From: Bathynomus jamesi
Lineage: Eukaryota; Arthropoda; Malacostraca; Isopoda; Cirolanidae
Assembly (NCBI GenBank): GCA_023014485.1
Contig: JAJOZX010005530.1
Span: 186,001 to 250,000 of the forward strand
Reading direction: 5' to 3'
Length of the DNA stretch: 64,000 nucleotides
Part shown: piece after piece, positions 44,427-55,280 of the stretch
Layout: each line of letters begins with the position of its first letter
Numbering within the stretch: position 1 is the stretch's first letter
Program-made: the position numbers and the translations under genes
The notes under the pieces: generated by a model
Told to the model about the DNA's origin: nothing
The model's input: the letters and a program-made list of their open reading frames with translations, nothing else
The model's database searches: none

Positions 44427-45584
44427 CCTCTAGTATAAGGTAAGATTAAACATAGTGTTTTTGTACAATTACTGGTTTTGCTGGTTGCTTTATTTACCCA
44501 TTTACCTGAATTTAATGTTGCATTATATATAAACATCTATTTTATATACATATTTTAGCTCTGTAGTAAGAGTAATATGTCTTCAATGATTGGTCTGGGA
44601 ACCTAACAAAATTTATAACATGGGTTTCTGTGGGACTATCACTTTTGATTTATGTGATTTCACTTTATGCCAGGGTTGGCAAAAACCCAGGTTTTTCACA
44701 AAAAACCTAACCCAACTGGGTTTTTGCTGGGTCTTTGGGTTTTTGCTGGGTTTTTAGTTTTTTGATAGGTTGAAATTTTTTTTAGAAAGGTTTGATAATT
44801 ATGTAGTGCCTAATATATCTATTATTTTATTAATTTATTTATCTAATCTACAATATACAGTATATTAAAAAGACATTTTTATTTCACAAAGTTCAGACAT
44901 CAGAGATAATAATGACATATTAGAATTTTCTCCATTTTAATTTTAGATCTTTCCTTTATTTCTTAACAGCAGATTTCAGCTTTATTTAGACCTAACTCAA
45001 ATTAAAATTTTTAACCCTTAACTGTGCACGCCCCGGTACACAGTACTGGATTTCAATTAATAGGCCGGGCTGAAACTATAATTTTTGTTTGATTTTAATT
45101 TATCAGAGTGACTAACAGTTGGCTTTTAATATAAAAATAAGATTCCTGAAAAAAATAATTGGTGGCCACCAACGTGTGTCCGGCCACCCCCTGGTAAATG
45201 AAATAAATACAGTATGTATTTATCTTATTTATCATATACATATTTATTTATCACATACATATTGTAAAATGCTAACACCAGTCATGGCGATCGGTAATGG
45301 TAACAAGACTTGCAAATCATGAGCAATAATGATAGCTAACACACACCGTTAAAACTGAGGAGGAGGGAGGATGCGCATTGTGAGTAAAATGAATCACTGC
45401 ATGATGATGTACTCTGACGTAGGTCTCAGGCGATGAGAGAAAATGGCAACCATTATCTTCGAGCACTAACTAAAACATATCGCTTGAGGCATCATTCTGG
45501 CGAGATAACTATATCATTACGCGGGAAATGGTATTAATTCCTTATGATCATTAAAACGAATTAACGTTAAGTGAATGATTGTTG
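44427..45584. other. AT-rich spacer with one hAT-like end
   Basis: No gene. At 44671 the motif CAGGGTTGGCAAAAACCC begins, a typical hAT terminal repeat, followed by repeated GGGTTTTTGCTGGGT units to about 44760. The opposite end is not visible, so it is a solo or truncated element. The rest is low-complexity sequence. Confidence 0.5.
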
Positions 45585-45712
45585 TACGGGGGTTTGTACA
45601 ATTTTTGGCTGTTATTAAAAGTCAACCATGAAGTGTAGAAATTCCAGTGTTGTCCCATTTTACAGAGAATCTCATTAAGTTTTTTCTGATACCAAGTTGT
45701 GACAAGTTTTTT
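45585..45712 (+). mobile_element. Mariner subterminal fragment, inverted relative to its neighbour
   Basis: TACAATTTTTGGCTGTTATT to GACAAGTTTTTTAG reproduces, in opposite orientation, the right subterminal part of the mariner at 49065-49185. It stops where the left terminus of that mariner starts. Confidence 0.7.
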
Positions 45713-46201
45713 AGAAATTCCAGTGTGTCCGAACATTATCTGTACAATTTCATCTTTTAATAAAATTCTTGATAACACACGTAAAATTCTTAAACAAGAT
45801 TTAGAATCTGTATTTTCAAAAGTTTCTTTTATTAAAGTAACGTTGTTACAAACCTTCGATATGTGCACCATTAGTGATTCGCAAAACATCCAATCGATAC
45901 TCCAAATGTTGCCATGTACGCTAGGGTGCATTAAATGCCCCATGATTTTCAAAAGGTGGTTGGATTTTAATGTCTATTCCCTTAAATGTTACATTTGTTG
46001 GTAGAAGTATGTATGCAAAAAATAAATCAAATCGGAGGTGGTCCTGGGTGGCCACCGGCCACTTTTATATATTTAGTAGTGATGCACCGAATATTCGGCA
46101 AATATTCGGTATTACTTATAATACTAATATACAAATATTCGGTATTACTATACTTACATTGATTGAAAGTTGAAAATGTATAAAACACAACGCCAATGTC
46201 A

Positions 46202-48568
46202 CTACTCCAACTTTGCTCGTTTCCGCAAATTTGGCCTCGCTTTGCGGTCACATTCAACCACTTTAAGAAGATTTTGGAAGTGGTCTTCTCCTCTTGCAGC
46301 TGAGACAAAATCAGTTGTGAGCTTTACTGCTCTCTCCGCAGGGTCATTCACAACATTTAACCCATCCACAATGGACTTGGCTGCCTTGAAGTGGTCATTG
46401 TTCTGCCAATTGTCAACATCCTCTGTTAGGAAGGTCATATCCAGGTGAAGAAGGTTCACTGTAAACCACGAGTCCTCGTTCACAAGATCAGCCAGGGTTG
46501 TCGCTTCTGTAATTTTTGGAAATGACGGTTTGCCATATCCAGAACCGTAGCGGTGTTTTGGAGTGCTTGGCATTCATCTGGTTGTATGGCCAGTAACCAT
46601 CTGCAAGGGCACGACGCTCCTTTTGAGGTACTGCATTGCTGAACAGTGCCAAAACAACCAGTTCTGGGGTTAAATACCACAAATGTCTATCAAAGGCTTT
46701 CACAGCGCTGACTGAAATGATTGAGTTGACAGCTTTATAGTTGAGCAGTCTTGTATAAGCACAAATCAAACCATGGGGCATTTGAAGCAGACTGACATAT
46801 GAGCCACCAATCACAATAAATATAAACAACAAAAACAACAAACTCCTTCAGTTTTTCCTGTTGATGTTGTGTTGTTACAGTTCCTCGAGGTAGTACAGAA
46901 ATTTGCTCTTCAAGTAGGCATATTTTGATGGAATAAAGATCTTTGACATCCACCTTGCTTTATGCATGGCCCCAGGTCTGTGGAGTGTTCCTTGTTTTGT
47001 GACATCATCATCGAGGACTACCTGGCAGAGTTGTGCCATTTCCTTGTAGTCTTCCCTACAGTATGAAGCGCTTGTGCGGATTGTGCTTAAAACCTTGTTT
47101 TTGCAGGATAAAAGCAGTTGTTTGTGCATCGTCATTGTACATTGAAATGTCAATTTTGGTTAAACTTTCATCCTTTGCATGCGATATGCATTCCCAATTC
47201 TTCTGGAATCTTTGGAACAAAGATGCTTCTGGAGACTTTGATGTCTCAATTTTGAGAGCGTCAAACACATGATCCAGGATTACCTCTCCAACATGATGGC
47301 GACATGCACACCACAGAAGAGAACGGTCCAGTTTTGATTGAATGGTAACACAGGCAGCTGTAACGTGTCCAGTGTTTGATGCTGTTGTGTCAAAACATAA
47401 GTTGACAACTGACTGTTTGCACTTCCATGAATGTAGAAACGTGTAAGTGTGCTTGGCAATGATGTCACCTGATGACATATCACTTCCACGAGGATATCTA
47501 GCCACTCCCAGTAGCTTTACATCAGTGGCATTCCCAACCAACACTGGCAATCTTTCTTCCTTGCCATTCTGTTTGTGAGCGTATGCATCTTCTTGCCATC
47601 CCAGTGAAGTGTTGCAGCTGTTGGGGCGATCCAATTTTCTCGAATATCTTTGGCGATAGCACTTGTTATTGATCGTCGAGCCTTATCAGCAGTTGAATAC
47701 GACTTGGCCACACGACGTGGATCACCTCCTGCCTCTTGAATTACAGCTTCGGTGAGCACAGCCTGTTGAACAGGAGTTATGTTTAGTCGAGTAGCAACAG
47801 ACACGACTGAAGGCCTTTTCAGAATATCATGAGGAATAAAGGCAGACGTACCTGCATATGTTGATCTGTGGTGACTACGCTTCCTTTGAAGCTCTGGAAT
47901 CGCCTCTTCTTCAGTTTCTTCCAAGCTATCTGCAGAGGCACTATCATCAGAGCATACAGAACTTTTCATCTCTTGTACACTGGATGATTCATGACGTTCT
48001 CGTCTTGAAGCTTCCGCTAAGATGCGTTTTTCTTTTCTACGATCTTTATCAGCCTTCTTCTTGTCAACAATACCAAATGAGGCTACTCTCTCAGATTTCA
48101 TTGACTCTAAAAATGCTCTATCTTCCTCATTCTTAATGTTTGTCATTGCATCTTTTGTCCATACACCAAAGGTCTTATCAAGACGTTCATTCATGGATTG
48201 CAACTTAGCCAAAGTGTTTGGAGATTCTCTGCGAGAAACAGGTATTTGACGCAATTTGTTATTGTCATTAAGAAGGTCAAGTATTAGTTTGCAGCATTGA
48301 TGGTCTGAAAGCATAGGAATATTTGCTTTAGTGTAGAATGTTTTCAGCTGGATAAGGACTATGCTGGCAGATTTCCATTTGAGTGGCTGTGTTTGTTTGC
48401 CTTCACATATTTCTTTCTGGATGTGCACATCACGCATCGAAGAACCTGCCGGCAAGTTGGGAGGCGGACTCCTGTCAATGTACCATCTCCTTCTGTAAGA
48501 GCATTGCCAAGACCAAAAATGGCACTTGCTAATCTGGTCTTCTTAGCTTCCATTGTTACAGCTTCCAT
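46202..48568 (-). pseudogene. Divergent hAT-like transposase (FDTTASNTG family), copy 1
   Basis: Minus-strand blocks: 48568-48359 N-terminus with LASAIFGLGNALTEGDGTLT; 48455-47517 with a charged Lys/Arg/Glu-rich stretch, then NITPVQQAVLTEAVIQEAGG and AATLHWDGKKMHTL; 47634-47056 with ERLPVLVGNATDVKLLGVAR, NLCFDTTASNTGHVTAAC and RSLLWCACRHHVGEVILDHV; 47153-46875 with GAMHKARWMSKIF; 46841-46488 with DRHLWYLTPELVVLALF; 46573-46202 with VNDPAERAVKLTTDF. My reading: Asp of HWDGK, Asp of CFDTT and Glu of TPELV are the catalytic triad, and CRHH is the CxxH motif of hAT enzymes. At least four frameshifts. TTGTCTTTCAG precedes the first exon, so a 5' intron is possible. Confidence 0.82.
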
Positions 48569-48633
48569 TGTTTCTGAAAGACAATAAAGGATATTATTAG
48601 ACTATAAGTGAAGTTTCGTTTATGGTACATGTT

Positions 48634-48724
48634 TATGTAAATCACCCCTTTAGGGTGCATCAAACGCCCTTAGGTTCTTGGATTTTAATGTCTATTCTCT
48701 CAAATGTTATGTAAATCACCCCTT
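48634..48724. repeat. Transposon-end fragment between 17-bp direct repeats
   Basis: TATGTAAATCACCCCTT at 48634-48650 and again at 48708-48724 flank 57 bp (48651-48707) that are the outermost part of the element's own right end (TAGGGTGCATCAAACGCCC onward) in inverted orientation. Confidence 0.85.
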
Positions 48725-49189
48725 AGCAACTCTATATTAAAGGAAACAATGTAAGTAGTCAACTGGTTGGTAAATAAAAAAAATAGATATTTTTACATAG
48801 CGCGGCCCCCAAAAATTGCCGCGAAAATATAAAAGTGACCAGTGGCCACCCAGGACCACCTCCGATTTAATTAATTTTTGGCATACACACTTCTAGCAAC
48901 AAGTGTAACATTTGAGAGAATAGACATTAAAATCCAAGAACCTAAGGGCGTTTGATGCACCCTAATGTACGCTGCAGCATATCCACATCAATTCGCTCAA
49001 TAGCAGCTGTGATTCTTGCTTTTAAATCATCAATGTCTGTCACCCGCGTACATTCCTAAAAAACTTGTCAAAACGTGGTATCAGAAAAAACTTAGAGATT
49101 CCCTGTAAAATGGGACAATACTGGTATTTCTACACTTCATGGTTGACTTAATAACAGCCAAAAATTGTACAGATAATTCTCGGACACCC

Positions 49190-49191
<2 letters not shown>

Positions 49192-49235
<44 letters not shown>

Positions 49236-49239
49236 ATAT
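49192..49239. repeat. TA microsatellite
   Basis: Uninterrupted TA run with one ATTAT break, adjoining the mariner end. Confidence 0.9.
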
Positions 49240-49511
49240 GCGAAACATGCGAGTCTCAAAATTGACTCATATCTATGTACATAAAAACAACTAGCCTAAA
49301 ATATTTTAGCAAATTTTTAATTTTTAGGGGTTGCTACCAGCAATTAAAAATTGACAGAACGACTCAATTTGTCAAATTTTTCCACACCACCCAGGAGGTA
49401 CAGTGTAAGGCGCATTGCTTTTTTTTAATGTGGAAAGCTCCCCCGTAGGTCCTACCATAACCACAAGCATGCATAATTAAACTAGCATGATATTTGAGAC
49501 ATTAGCTGTCC
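49240..49511. other. Spacer, possibly the 3' end of hAT-like copy 2
   Basis: No gene. TAGGGGTTGCTACC at 49326 is a possible terminal repeat for the element whose gene ends at 49512, but no matching duplication was found. Confidence 0.35.
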
Positions 49512-50098
49512 TTACTTCATCAATGTTTCTTTTTTTCTATCAGGGTAAACAGTCCTGTAGTTTTTCACTACTTGTAGCAAGAATTGTTTTTGATCTTCGT
49601 CATGTGTTAGTATTTTATTATATTCATCCATTAATTTTACTCCTCTTTCCGCTATATCATTCACGACTTTCCACTGTTTGATAGATTTCTTAGCGAAGTT
49701 ATACTCTTCATCATTATGCCATTCTTTAGCATCTTTGAGTAAAAATTTTGAACTAAATTCTGTTGTTATAAAGAATCTTTGAGTATTTGATGTGACAAAA
49801 TCTTCTAATTTCTTCGTTGGAATAAGTGCAGGATCTAGAAAAGCCCGTTTTGCAGGAAGGGTTTCTGTTGTATTTTGCAAGGCCTTTACCATTTTGTTTT
49901 TTGTTTCAGTAGGCACTTCATCATCATAAAAGGCCAAGGCTACCAGTTCTTCTGATAGGTACCAGAGGTGACCTAACAGTTTTTTAATAGCAACAAATGC
50001 AATTGTGTCATTTATTTGTTTGTAGACTACAAGATTCTGTAATAATTCCAGATCAAGACGAGGAGCGCAAGATGGCACAGGAGCTATAAACCATGCCT
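49512..50098 (-). pseudogene. hAT-like transposase copy 2, C-terminal domain
   Basis: Uninterrupted from EAWFIAPVPSCAPRLDLELL through LGHLWYLSEELVALAFYDDE (proposed catalytic Glu in SEELV), TQRFFITTEFSSKFLLKDAK and VVNDIAERGVKLMDEYN to RKKETLMK and a stop. It aligns with the TPELVVLALF and VNDPAERAVKL blocks of copy 1. The upstream residues to 50192 come from PLE DNA. Confidence 0.82.
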
Positions 50099-50892
50099 CG
50101 GGTGGATACAGAAACACGAATGAACCAAAACAAGAGGGAAAAACAGTCCAGGGACCGACCGTTAAGAAATTCGCACCTAGGTTAGATCCCATTCTCCTGA
50201 CACCGGAAGGGCATTTTCATTAAGTACATTCGCACAAATTTAAAACTATCTTCCTGTTCTAAACATACAGATTCTATTATATTTTTCTTACATAATTATT
50301 GAATTTATTATTAATTTTATTACATTTAATATTGCATAATTATTTATTACAGAAATTATAAATTTATTATTACATTGGTTATTACATTATTGTTTATTAT
50401 ACAGAACTTATAAACTGAAAAGCGAATGAAAAAAGCTGATTAGGAAACAATCCAGAGAAATTCGCACCTAGGTTAGATACCGTTCTCCCGACACTGGAAG
50501 GGCATTTTATTACAGGGTCCGCTTATAAGTACATTCCCACAAATTAAAACTATCTTCTTGTTCTATACATACAGATTCTAATATTTTGACATAATTACTG
50601 CATTTATTATTACATTTACATTTTTTTAACATTTATTATTATTACCTTTACCCTAATTATTAAATTTATAATATTACCTTTATTATTACATCTGTTGCAT
50701 TTATATTTATTTCCACATTTATTACTTCCATTATTACATTTACTAAAGGCGAGTAAGGAAACATTCCAATTCAGAGACATTTAAGAAATTCACACTTAGG
50801 TTCGAACACGTTCCCACGACTCCGTAAGGGATTTTTTGACCAAGAATCTCATTAAAGGGTCTAACTTATAAGTACCTTCGCACAAATTAAAA

Positions 50893-51840
50893 TTATCTAC
50901 TTTTTCTATACACACATTCTATTATTTTTCTTTTGACATAATTATTACATTTATAAAGTACCTTACTTGATTCCCAATCTATAGCAGGATTATTTTGGCT
51001 GGCGTGATAAAAAATGGCATTATTAGTATTACAACTTCTGAAGGCATATTTGTGTTCTTTAATACGGGTTTCAATATTTCTTCCAGTTTCTCCCACGTAT
51101 ACTAAATCACAACTTTTACAGGGAATGCTGTAGACACAGGCTTGTTCCTCTTTTGCCACATTATTCCTAACCAATTTACTTTTCACGGTAGACGAATATT
51201 TGAACGCCAAAGCAAACTTAAAATCTTTCGTCAAAGGTTTTACTCTTTCTAAGCCAGCAATGTAAGGCAAACTCACATATTGTTTTTGGTTAACTGAAGG
51301 TTCCCGAGGGGCATAAAAAGATTTTCTGGCTTTAAAATACGCCTTTCTGATAAACCACTCAGGATATTTTAAATCCTTAAAAATGTTCCAAATCTTTGAA
51401 TTTTCCGGGTCCAGCAAATGTGGGCTACAAATCCTGAGTGCTCTTAGAAACATGGAAGAAATAATTGAGCTTTTAACCCCTTCATCATGATATGAAAAAT
51501 AATGAATGTACGAATTACGATGAGTAGGTTTTCTATAAACCATGAAATTGGGCTTTCTGCTTTCGTTAATGACCAAAACATCTAGAAAAGGTAATTGTTT
51601 GTCGTTCTCCCATTCATATTTAAATTTAATAGAGGGAACAAGATTATTTAATGACTGAAAGAAAGTGTCAAAGTTGTTCCAGTGGTCAGGCCAAAATGAG
51701 AAAATATCATCTACATAACGAAACCAAATTAGATTCCTGGGACATATTGTTTGCAACAATTCCGACTCATAGTATTCCATGTATAATGTACTCAGTATTG
51801 GGGATAAAGGAGACCCCATTCCCATACCAAAACGTTGCAA
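50893..51840 (-). pseudogene. PLE copy 3, RT palm plus GIY-YIG endonuclease
   Basis: Open 315 residues: FGMGMGSPLSPILSTLYMEY, FRYVDDIFSFW (catalytic box), KFKYEWENDKQLPFLDVLVI, then GIY-YIG VYSIPCKSC, LVYVGETGRNIETRIKEHKY. The frame ends early at VYRKSR with the terminal helix missing compared with copy 1. Confidence 0.88.
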
Positions 51841-52844
51841 ATAAAATTCTTCACCGAAGGAGAAGGCATTATTGGTGACAGAGTTTTATCAGTTCTAAAA
51901 ATACAGATGTGGGCATGCCTAGTTCTACGTTACATGTTGGCAATTTTCTATAAAAAACTAAGTACATCATCAATAGGAACTTTTGTAAACAAGGACTCAA
52001 CGTCAAAACTGATCATTCTTCCCCATTTTAAATCTAAGGACATAACTTTGTTAATAAAGTCACAGGAATTAGTGATGTGCGAGCCTGAAAATTTACCAAC
52101 TAATGGGGATAATTTATCTGCAAGAAATTTAGATAACCTGTAACTAAAGGAACCCCTGTGTGAAATAATGGGACGGAGTGGTATATTAATCTTATGGGTT
52201 TGGGTAGGCCGTAAATGTGGGGGAGTTTGGGGTTAATCTGTAGAAATCTTTTAGGATCAATCGCCGGGACATCTTTTAATAAGTTCCTGATGGTTTTGTT
52301 GAATTCGGCAGAAAGACGCTTTAGGGGGGGACGATCTCACTTTGGCGTAGGTGAATTCATCACTAAGTAACGCTTCCATTTTTTGTTTATAATCACACTT
52401 GTCCAAAATAACCACAGTGTTACTTTTGTCCGCTTTAGTGACAAATATTGCTTCATTCTTCCTGAGCTTGTCTAAAGCTAACTGGAATCTTTTGGGAATA
52501 GAGTCCAATGAGTTGAAATGTTCCAGAAACTTGCTCAGAATCAAACCATTTAAACACGGAATATCCACCCTGGAATTAACTACGGAAGACACAAAATCTA
52601 AAACAATGTTTTTATCGGGTTTAAGGGCAAAGGACAGCCCTAAATTAAGAACTTCCTTTTCGGATTTGGATAAGACATATGTCGATAAATTTAAAATGGA
52701 ACCTTCCACCGCACACTTTGACCAAGCACTTTCATCACATAAATAGGACAGCTTTCTGTTAAGTCGTTGTTCAGTGCGTCTAGTCCACGTCGCATTTATA
52801 ATCTGCAGTTTCAAACAGCGCCACAAGTAGTTCACACGACACAT
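51841..52844 (-). pseudogene. PLE copy 3, RT N-terminal part
   Basis: 52844-52257 open: RTEQRLNRKLSYLCDESAWS, EKEVLNLGLSFALKPDKNIV, KNEAIFVTKADKSNTVVILD (fingers) and ALLSDEFTYAKV. Between 52256 and 51841 the RT continues in broken frames, with DVESLFTKVP-like and GSFSYRLSKFLAD-like segments. At least two frameshifts. Confidence 0.83.
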
Positions 52845-53384
52845 GCGATTTAAGGACGCGTAGACAATTTCTTAGTTTGAAATACGTATGGTATCTAACC
52901 TAGGTGCAAATTTCTCTGGATTGTTTCCTAATCGGCTTTTTTCATTCGCTTTTCGGTTTATAAGTTATGTATAATAAACAATAATATAATAATCAATGTA
53001 ATAATAAACTTATAATTTCTGTAATAAATAATTATGCAATATTAAATGTAATAAAATTAATAATAAATTCAATAATTATGTAAGAAAAATATAATAGAAT
53101 CTGTATGTTTAGAACAGGAAGATAGTTTTAAATTTGCGCGAATGTACTTAATGAAAATGCCCTTCCGGTGTCGGGAGAATGGGATCTAACCTAGGTGTGA
53201 ATTTCTTAATGGTCAGTCCCTGGACTGTTTTTCCCTCTGGTTTGGTTCATTCATGTTTCTGTATCCACCCGAGGAGGATGCCAGTGGGCGTGAAACTGTT
53301 GTGGAAATAAACTCTGTCCATTAGAGTGGGTTTTTATTTTCATATTTTGACCTTCACATAGAAAAAAGTGTTTTTTTTTTTGCA

Positions 53385-54157
53385 TCTTTTAGTCCTTTTT
53401 TGTCTTTTACTGAAATTTTGAACTGAGATTTGAACATAAAATTTTTTAATGAATATGTAATTTTGGCCATCCACCTAGCCCGATGAAGTCCCGCTGGATG
53501 TTTAAATTTGATTCCACCTTTTGGTTCACCTCCCAAAAAAATAATTGTTAACTGCAATAGTTCTAGGTAATCGTCTCTTGGTTGGAATGTATCTAGTTGA
53601 TTTGCTGCAAATATAATTATGTCATGTTTGATGTCTGATTGTTGGCATTAAAACTAGATGCATTTCTGTCACTCAATTTTGCAACATCAAGACTTCCTAA
53701 TAATTTATCATCAAACAATTTTCTACGTTTGCCTACCTTACTTTTCCATGTTGAAGGTTGTGCAGCACAGAAACCAGATTCATCACTTACTCTCCTCTGA
53801 TGATGTACTGGTGAGTATGACAGCCTCTTCATTCTTCTTTCTTTTGATCTCTTCTTCTGCTTTCCTCTTTTCATAATGTTGTTGCTTTTCTGCTGCTCTT
53901 TGTTCTTTTTTAGCAACAGCCTTATCAATGGTACCCATTTTTCCATGATGTCCTTTCTCACGTTGCATTTTCAAGAATTTCTTATTTTCTATTTTTATAA
54001 GCTCCCTAGCATTCTCATGAGCAATGTCAGATAAGTTTTCCAGTTTATCTTTCCATTTTTCTTCTTTATTATTTAAATTTTGTGATCTTTTCAATTTGTT
54101 TGCTTTGTTTTTCTTAAGCAGCTGCCATTCCTTCAGTATTCCTTGAATTTTATCTAC
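53385..54157 (-). pseudogene. hAT-like transposase copy 2, central part
   Basis: 54094-53783 is a strongly charged coiled-coil-like stretch (KEEKWKDKLENLSDIAHENA, AVAKKEQRAAEKQQ). 53961-53617 continues through SYSPVHHQRRVSDES and KRRKLFDDKLLGSLDVAKLS. 53557-53390 holds LHRARWMAKITYSLKNFMFK, the ARWMAK motif before the C-terminal domain. The HWDGK, FDTTASNTG and CRHH blocks of copy 1 are missing here, so a large internal deletion exists near 53580-53640. Confidence 0.75.
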
Positions 54158-54567
54158 TACAGAAAGACGCTTTAGGGGGGGACGATCTCACTTTGGCGTA
54201 GGTGAATTCATCACTAAGTAACGCTTCCATTTTTTGTTTATAATCACACTTGTCCAAAATAACCACAGTGTTACTTTTGTCCGCTTTAGTGACAAATATT
54301 GCTTCATTCTTCCTGAGCTTGTCTAAAGCTAACTGGAATCTTTTGGGAATAGAGTCCAATGAGTTGAAATGTTCCAGAAACTTGCTCAGAATCAAACCAT
54401 TTAAACACGGAATATCCACCCTGGAATTAACTACGGAAGACACAAAATCTAAAACAATGTTTTTATCGGGTTTAAGGGCAAAGGACAGCCCTAAATTAAG
54501 AACTTCCTTTTCGGATTTGGATAAGACATATGTCGATAAATTTAAAATGGAACCTTCCACCGCACAC
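54158..54567 (-). repeat. Internal PLE fragment inserted in the hAT-like gene
   Basis: Base-for-base match with 52316-52725 of PLE copy 3; neither natural PLE end is included. GTAGA occurs on both sides on the minus strand, and removing one copy plus the fragment joins STADDV to DKIQGILKEWQLL in frame, so the host gene was whole before. Confidence 0.85.
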
Positions 54568-54785
54568 TCTACATCATCTGCAGTAGAGCAGCATGATTCT
54601 CTAATGCCTTGCTTTTTAATATTTCTGTAGTGCATGAAGAGGGCCATCATTTCCTTCTCTGATGATAATAATGATGTTTTTAGTACTGCAGAGGGCTGCC
54701 CAATTAGCCATACTTCAGTTTCTTTTCTTGTAGAACTTCTCCCAACTGAGCAACTAGGTGATGGTGAGTTAGGCCTAGCTTCCAT
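54568..54785 (-). pseudogene. hAT-like transposase copy 2, N-terminus
   Basis: Starts MEARPNSPSPSCSVGRSSTR, continues TEVWLIGQPSAVLKTSLLSS and KEMMALFMHYRNIKKQGIRE to STADDV. Read on, the frame runs through the PLE fragment for another 138 residues, a chimeric 211-residue frame at 54785-54150. The start matches the beginning of the inverted copy at 56640-56773. Confidence 0.75.
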
Positions 54786-55190
54786 AATTGATTAATTGGT
54801 ATCAAAATTACGAGTTCCAAACAACAATTAAAAGCAAGCTAGTATATAAACCATTATTAAAAATTCTGAAATATAAACAATTAAACATAAAATCATAAGT
54901 TGTAAAAACAAACAAATTGAAAAAAAGGGAAACTTTGACACCTGGTAGCACATAGTAAATTTTATTTAAAATTCACCAAATTTGGCATACACTACTCTTT
55001 TGTCATAGGGAACAAAAATACAGGTTAAACAAAAAAAAAAAACTGATTTTTTTGAATCACCCTAAATTGTATATATATTACTACTTTCTTTTAATTTTTT
55101 TTTATATAAATTTGATGATCACTTATTTCTGATGATTTCATTCTTATAATGTAGGAATATATACGGTATTTACATTAATTCTTTTGTACG
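54661..55190. repeat. Inverted duplication, left arm
   Basis: About 525 bp covering the hAT-like N-terminal codons, its 5' end and about 115 bp of flanking DNA. Complement of 56251-56773 with few differences (TTATTATC against GTATTATC at the inner coding end; CTTTTGTACG against ATTTTGTACG). Confidence 0.9.
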
Positions 55191-55280
55191 AAAATAATCA
55201 TGTTTGCTTCATTTCCTTTTATTCACCCGATAAATTAATAAAACGCTATACCAGTACTCAGTACCGCACGCAGGGCTGTG

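Larger units (their letters stand above)
45922..48964 (-). mobile_element. hAT-like transposon, 3,043 bp, perfect 8-bp duplication
   Basis: ATGTACGC occurs at 45914-45921 and 48965-48972, and the interrupted mariner contains it once. The ends are TAGGGTGCATTAAATGCCCC and (complement) TAGGGTGCATCAAACGCCC; the imperfect inverted repeats run about 150 bp to CCTGGGTGGCCACCGG and CCTGGGTGGCCACTGG. TAGGG plus an 8-bp duplication is the hAT pattern. One broken transposase gene lies inside on the minus strand. Confidence 0.92.
45716..49195 (-). mobile_element. Internally deleted mariner, interrupted by a hAT-like element
   Basis: Left end GTGTGTCCGAACATTATCTG and right end (complement) CCGGGTGTCCGAGAATTATC match as terminal repeats. 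Without the insertion only about 430 bp remain: on the minus strand IDDLKARITAAIERIDVDML (49050-48975) joins across the insertion to RTWQHLEYRLDVLRITNGAH (45925-45868), ending IEGL. These are the last 45 or so residues of an arthropod mariner-type transposase. The (TA)n tract at 49192-49239 follows. Confidence 0.82.
50099..53384 (-). mobile_element. Penelope-like element, copy 3, with inverted terminal blocks
   Basis: The block at 50099-50500 (CTCGGGTGGATACAGAAAC to the AGCGAATGAAAAAAGC region) recurs inverted at 52880-53285. Two further direct partial copies follow the first at about 50455-50620 and 50780-50960, each with AAATTCGCACCTAGGTTAGA-type starts. PLEs are known to have terminal blocks in direct or inverted arrangement. 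It separates GLKD (53390) from AWFIAP (50098) of the hAT-like protein. A third PLE family, distinct from copies 1 and 2. Confidence 0.8.
49512..55071 (-). mobile_element. hAT-like transposon, copy 2, interrupted by PLE sequence
   Basis: Same family as 45922-48964. The 5' end on the minus strand is TAGGGTGATTCAAAAAAATC at 55071, sharing TAGGGTG with copy 1. Coding blocks run 54785-53385 and 50098-49512; a Penelope-like element (about 50099-53384) separates them and a 410-bp PLE fragment (54158-54567) splits the first block. The left end is not certain (see 49326). Its 5' part was later duplicated in inverted orientation. Confidence 0.75.

Noticed and set aside
54567..54568. The PLE fragment as a spliceable intron (GT at its start, AG at its end on the minus strand)
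   Set aside because: GTGTGC...TGTAG borders exist, but splicing at these or nearby sites leaves 1 or 4 extra bases and does not restore the host frame, whereas removing one GTAGA copy with the insert does.
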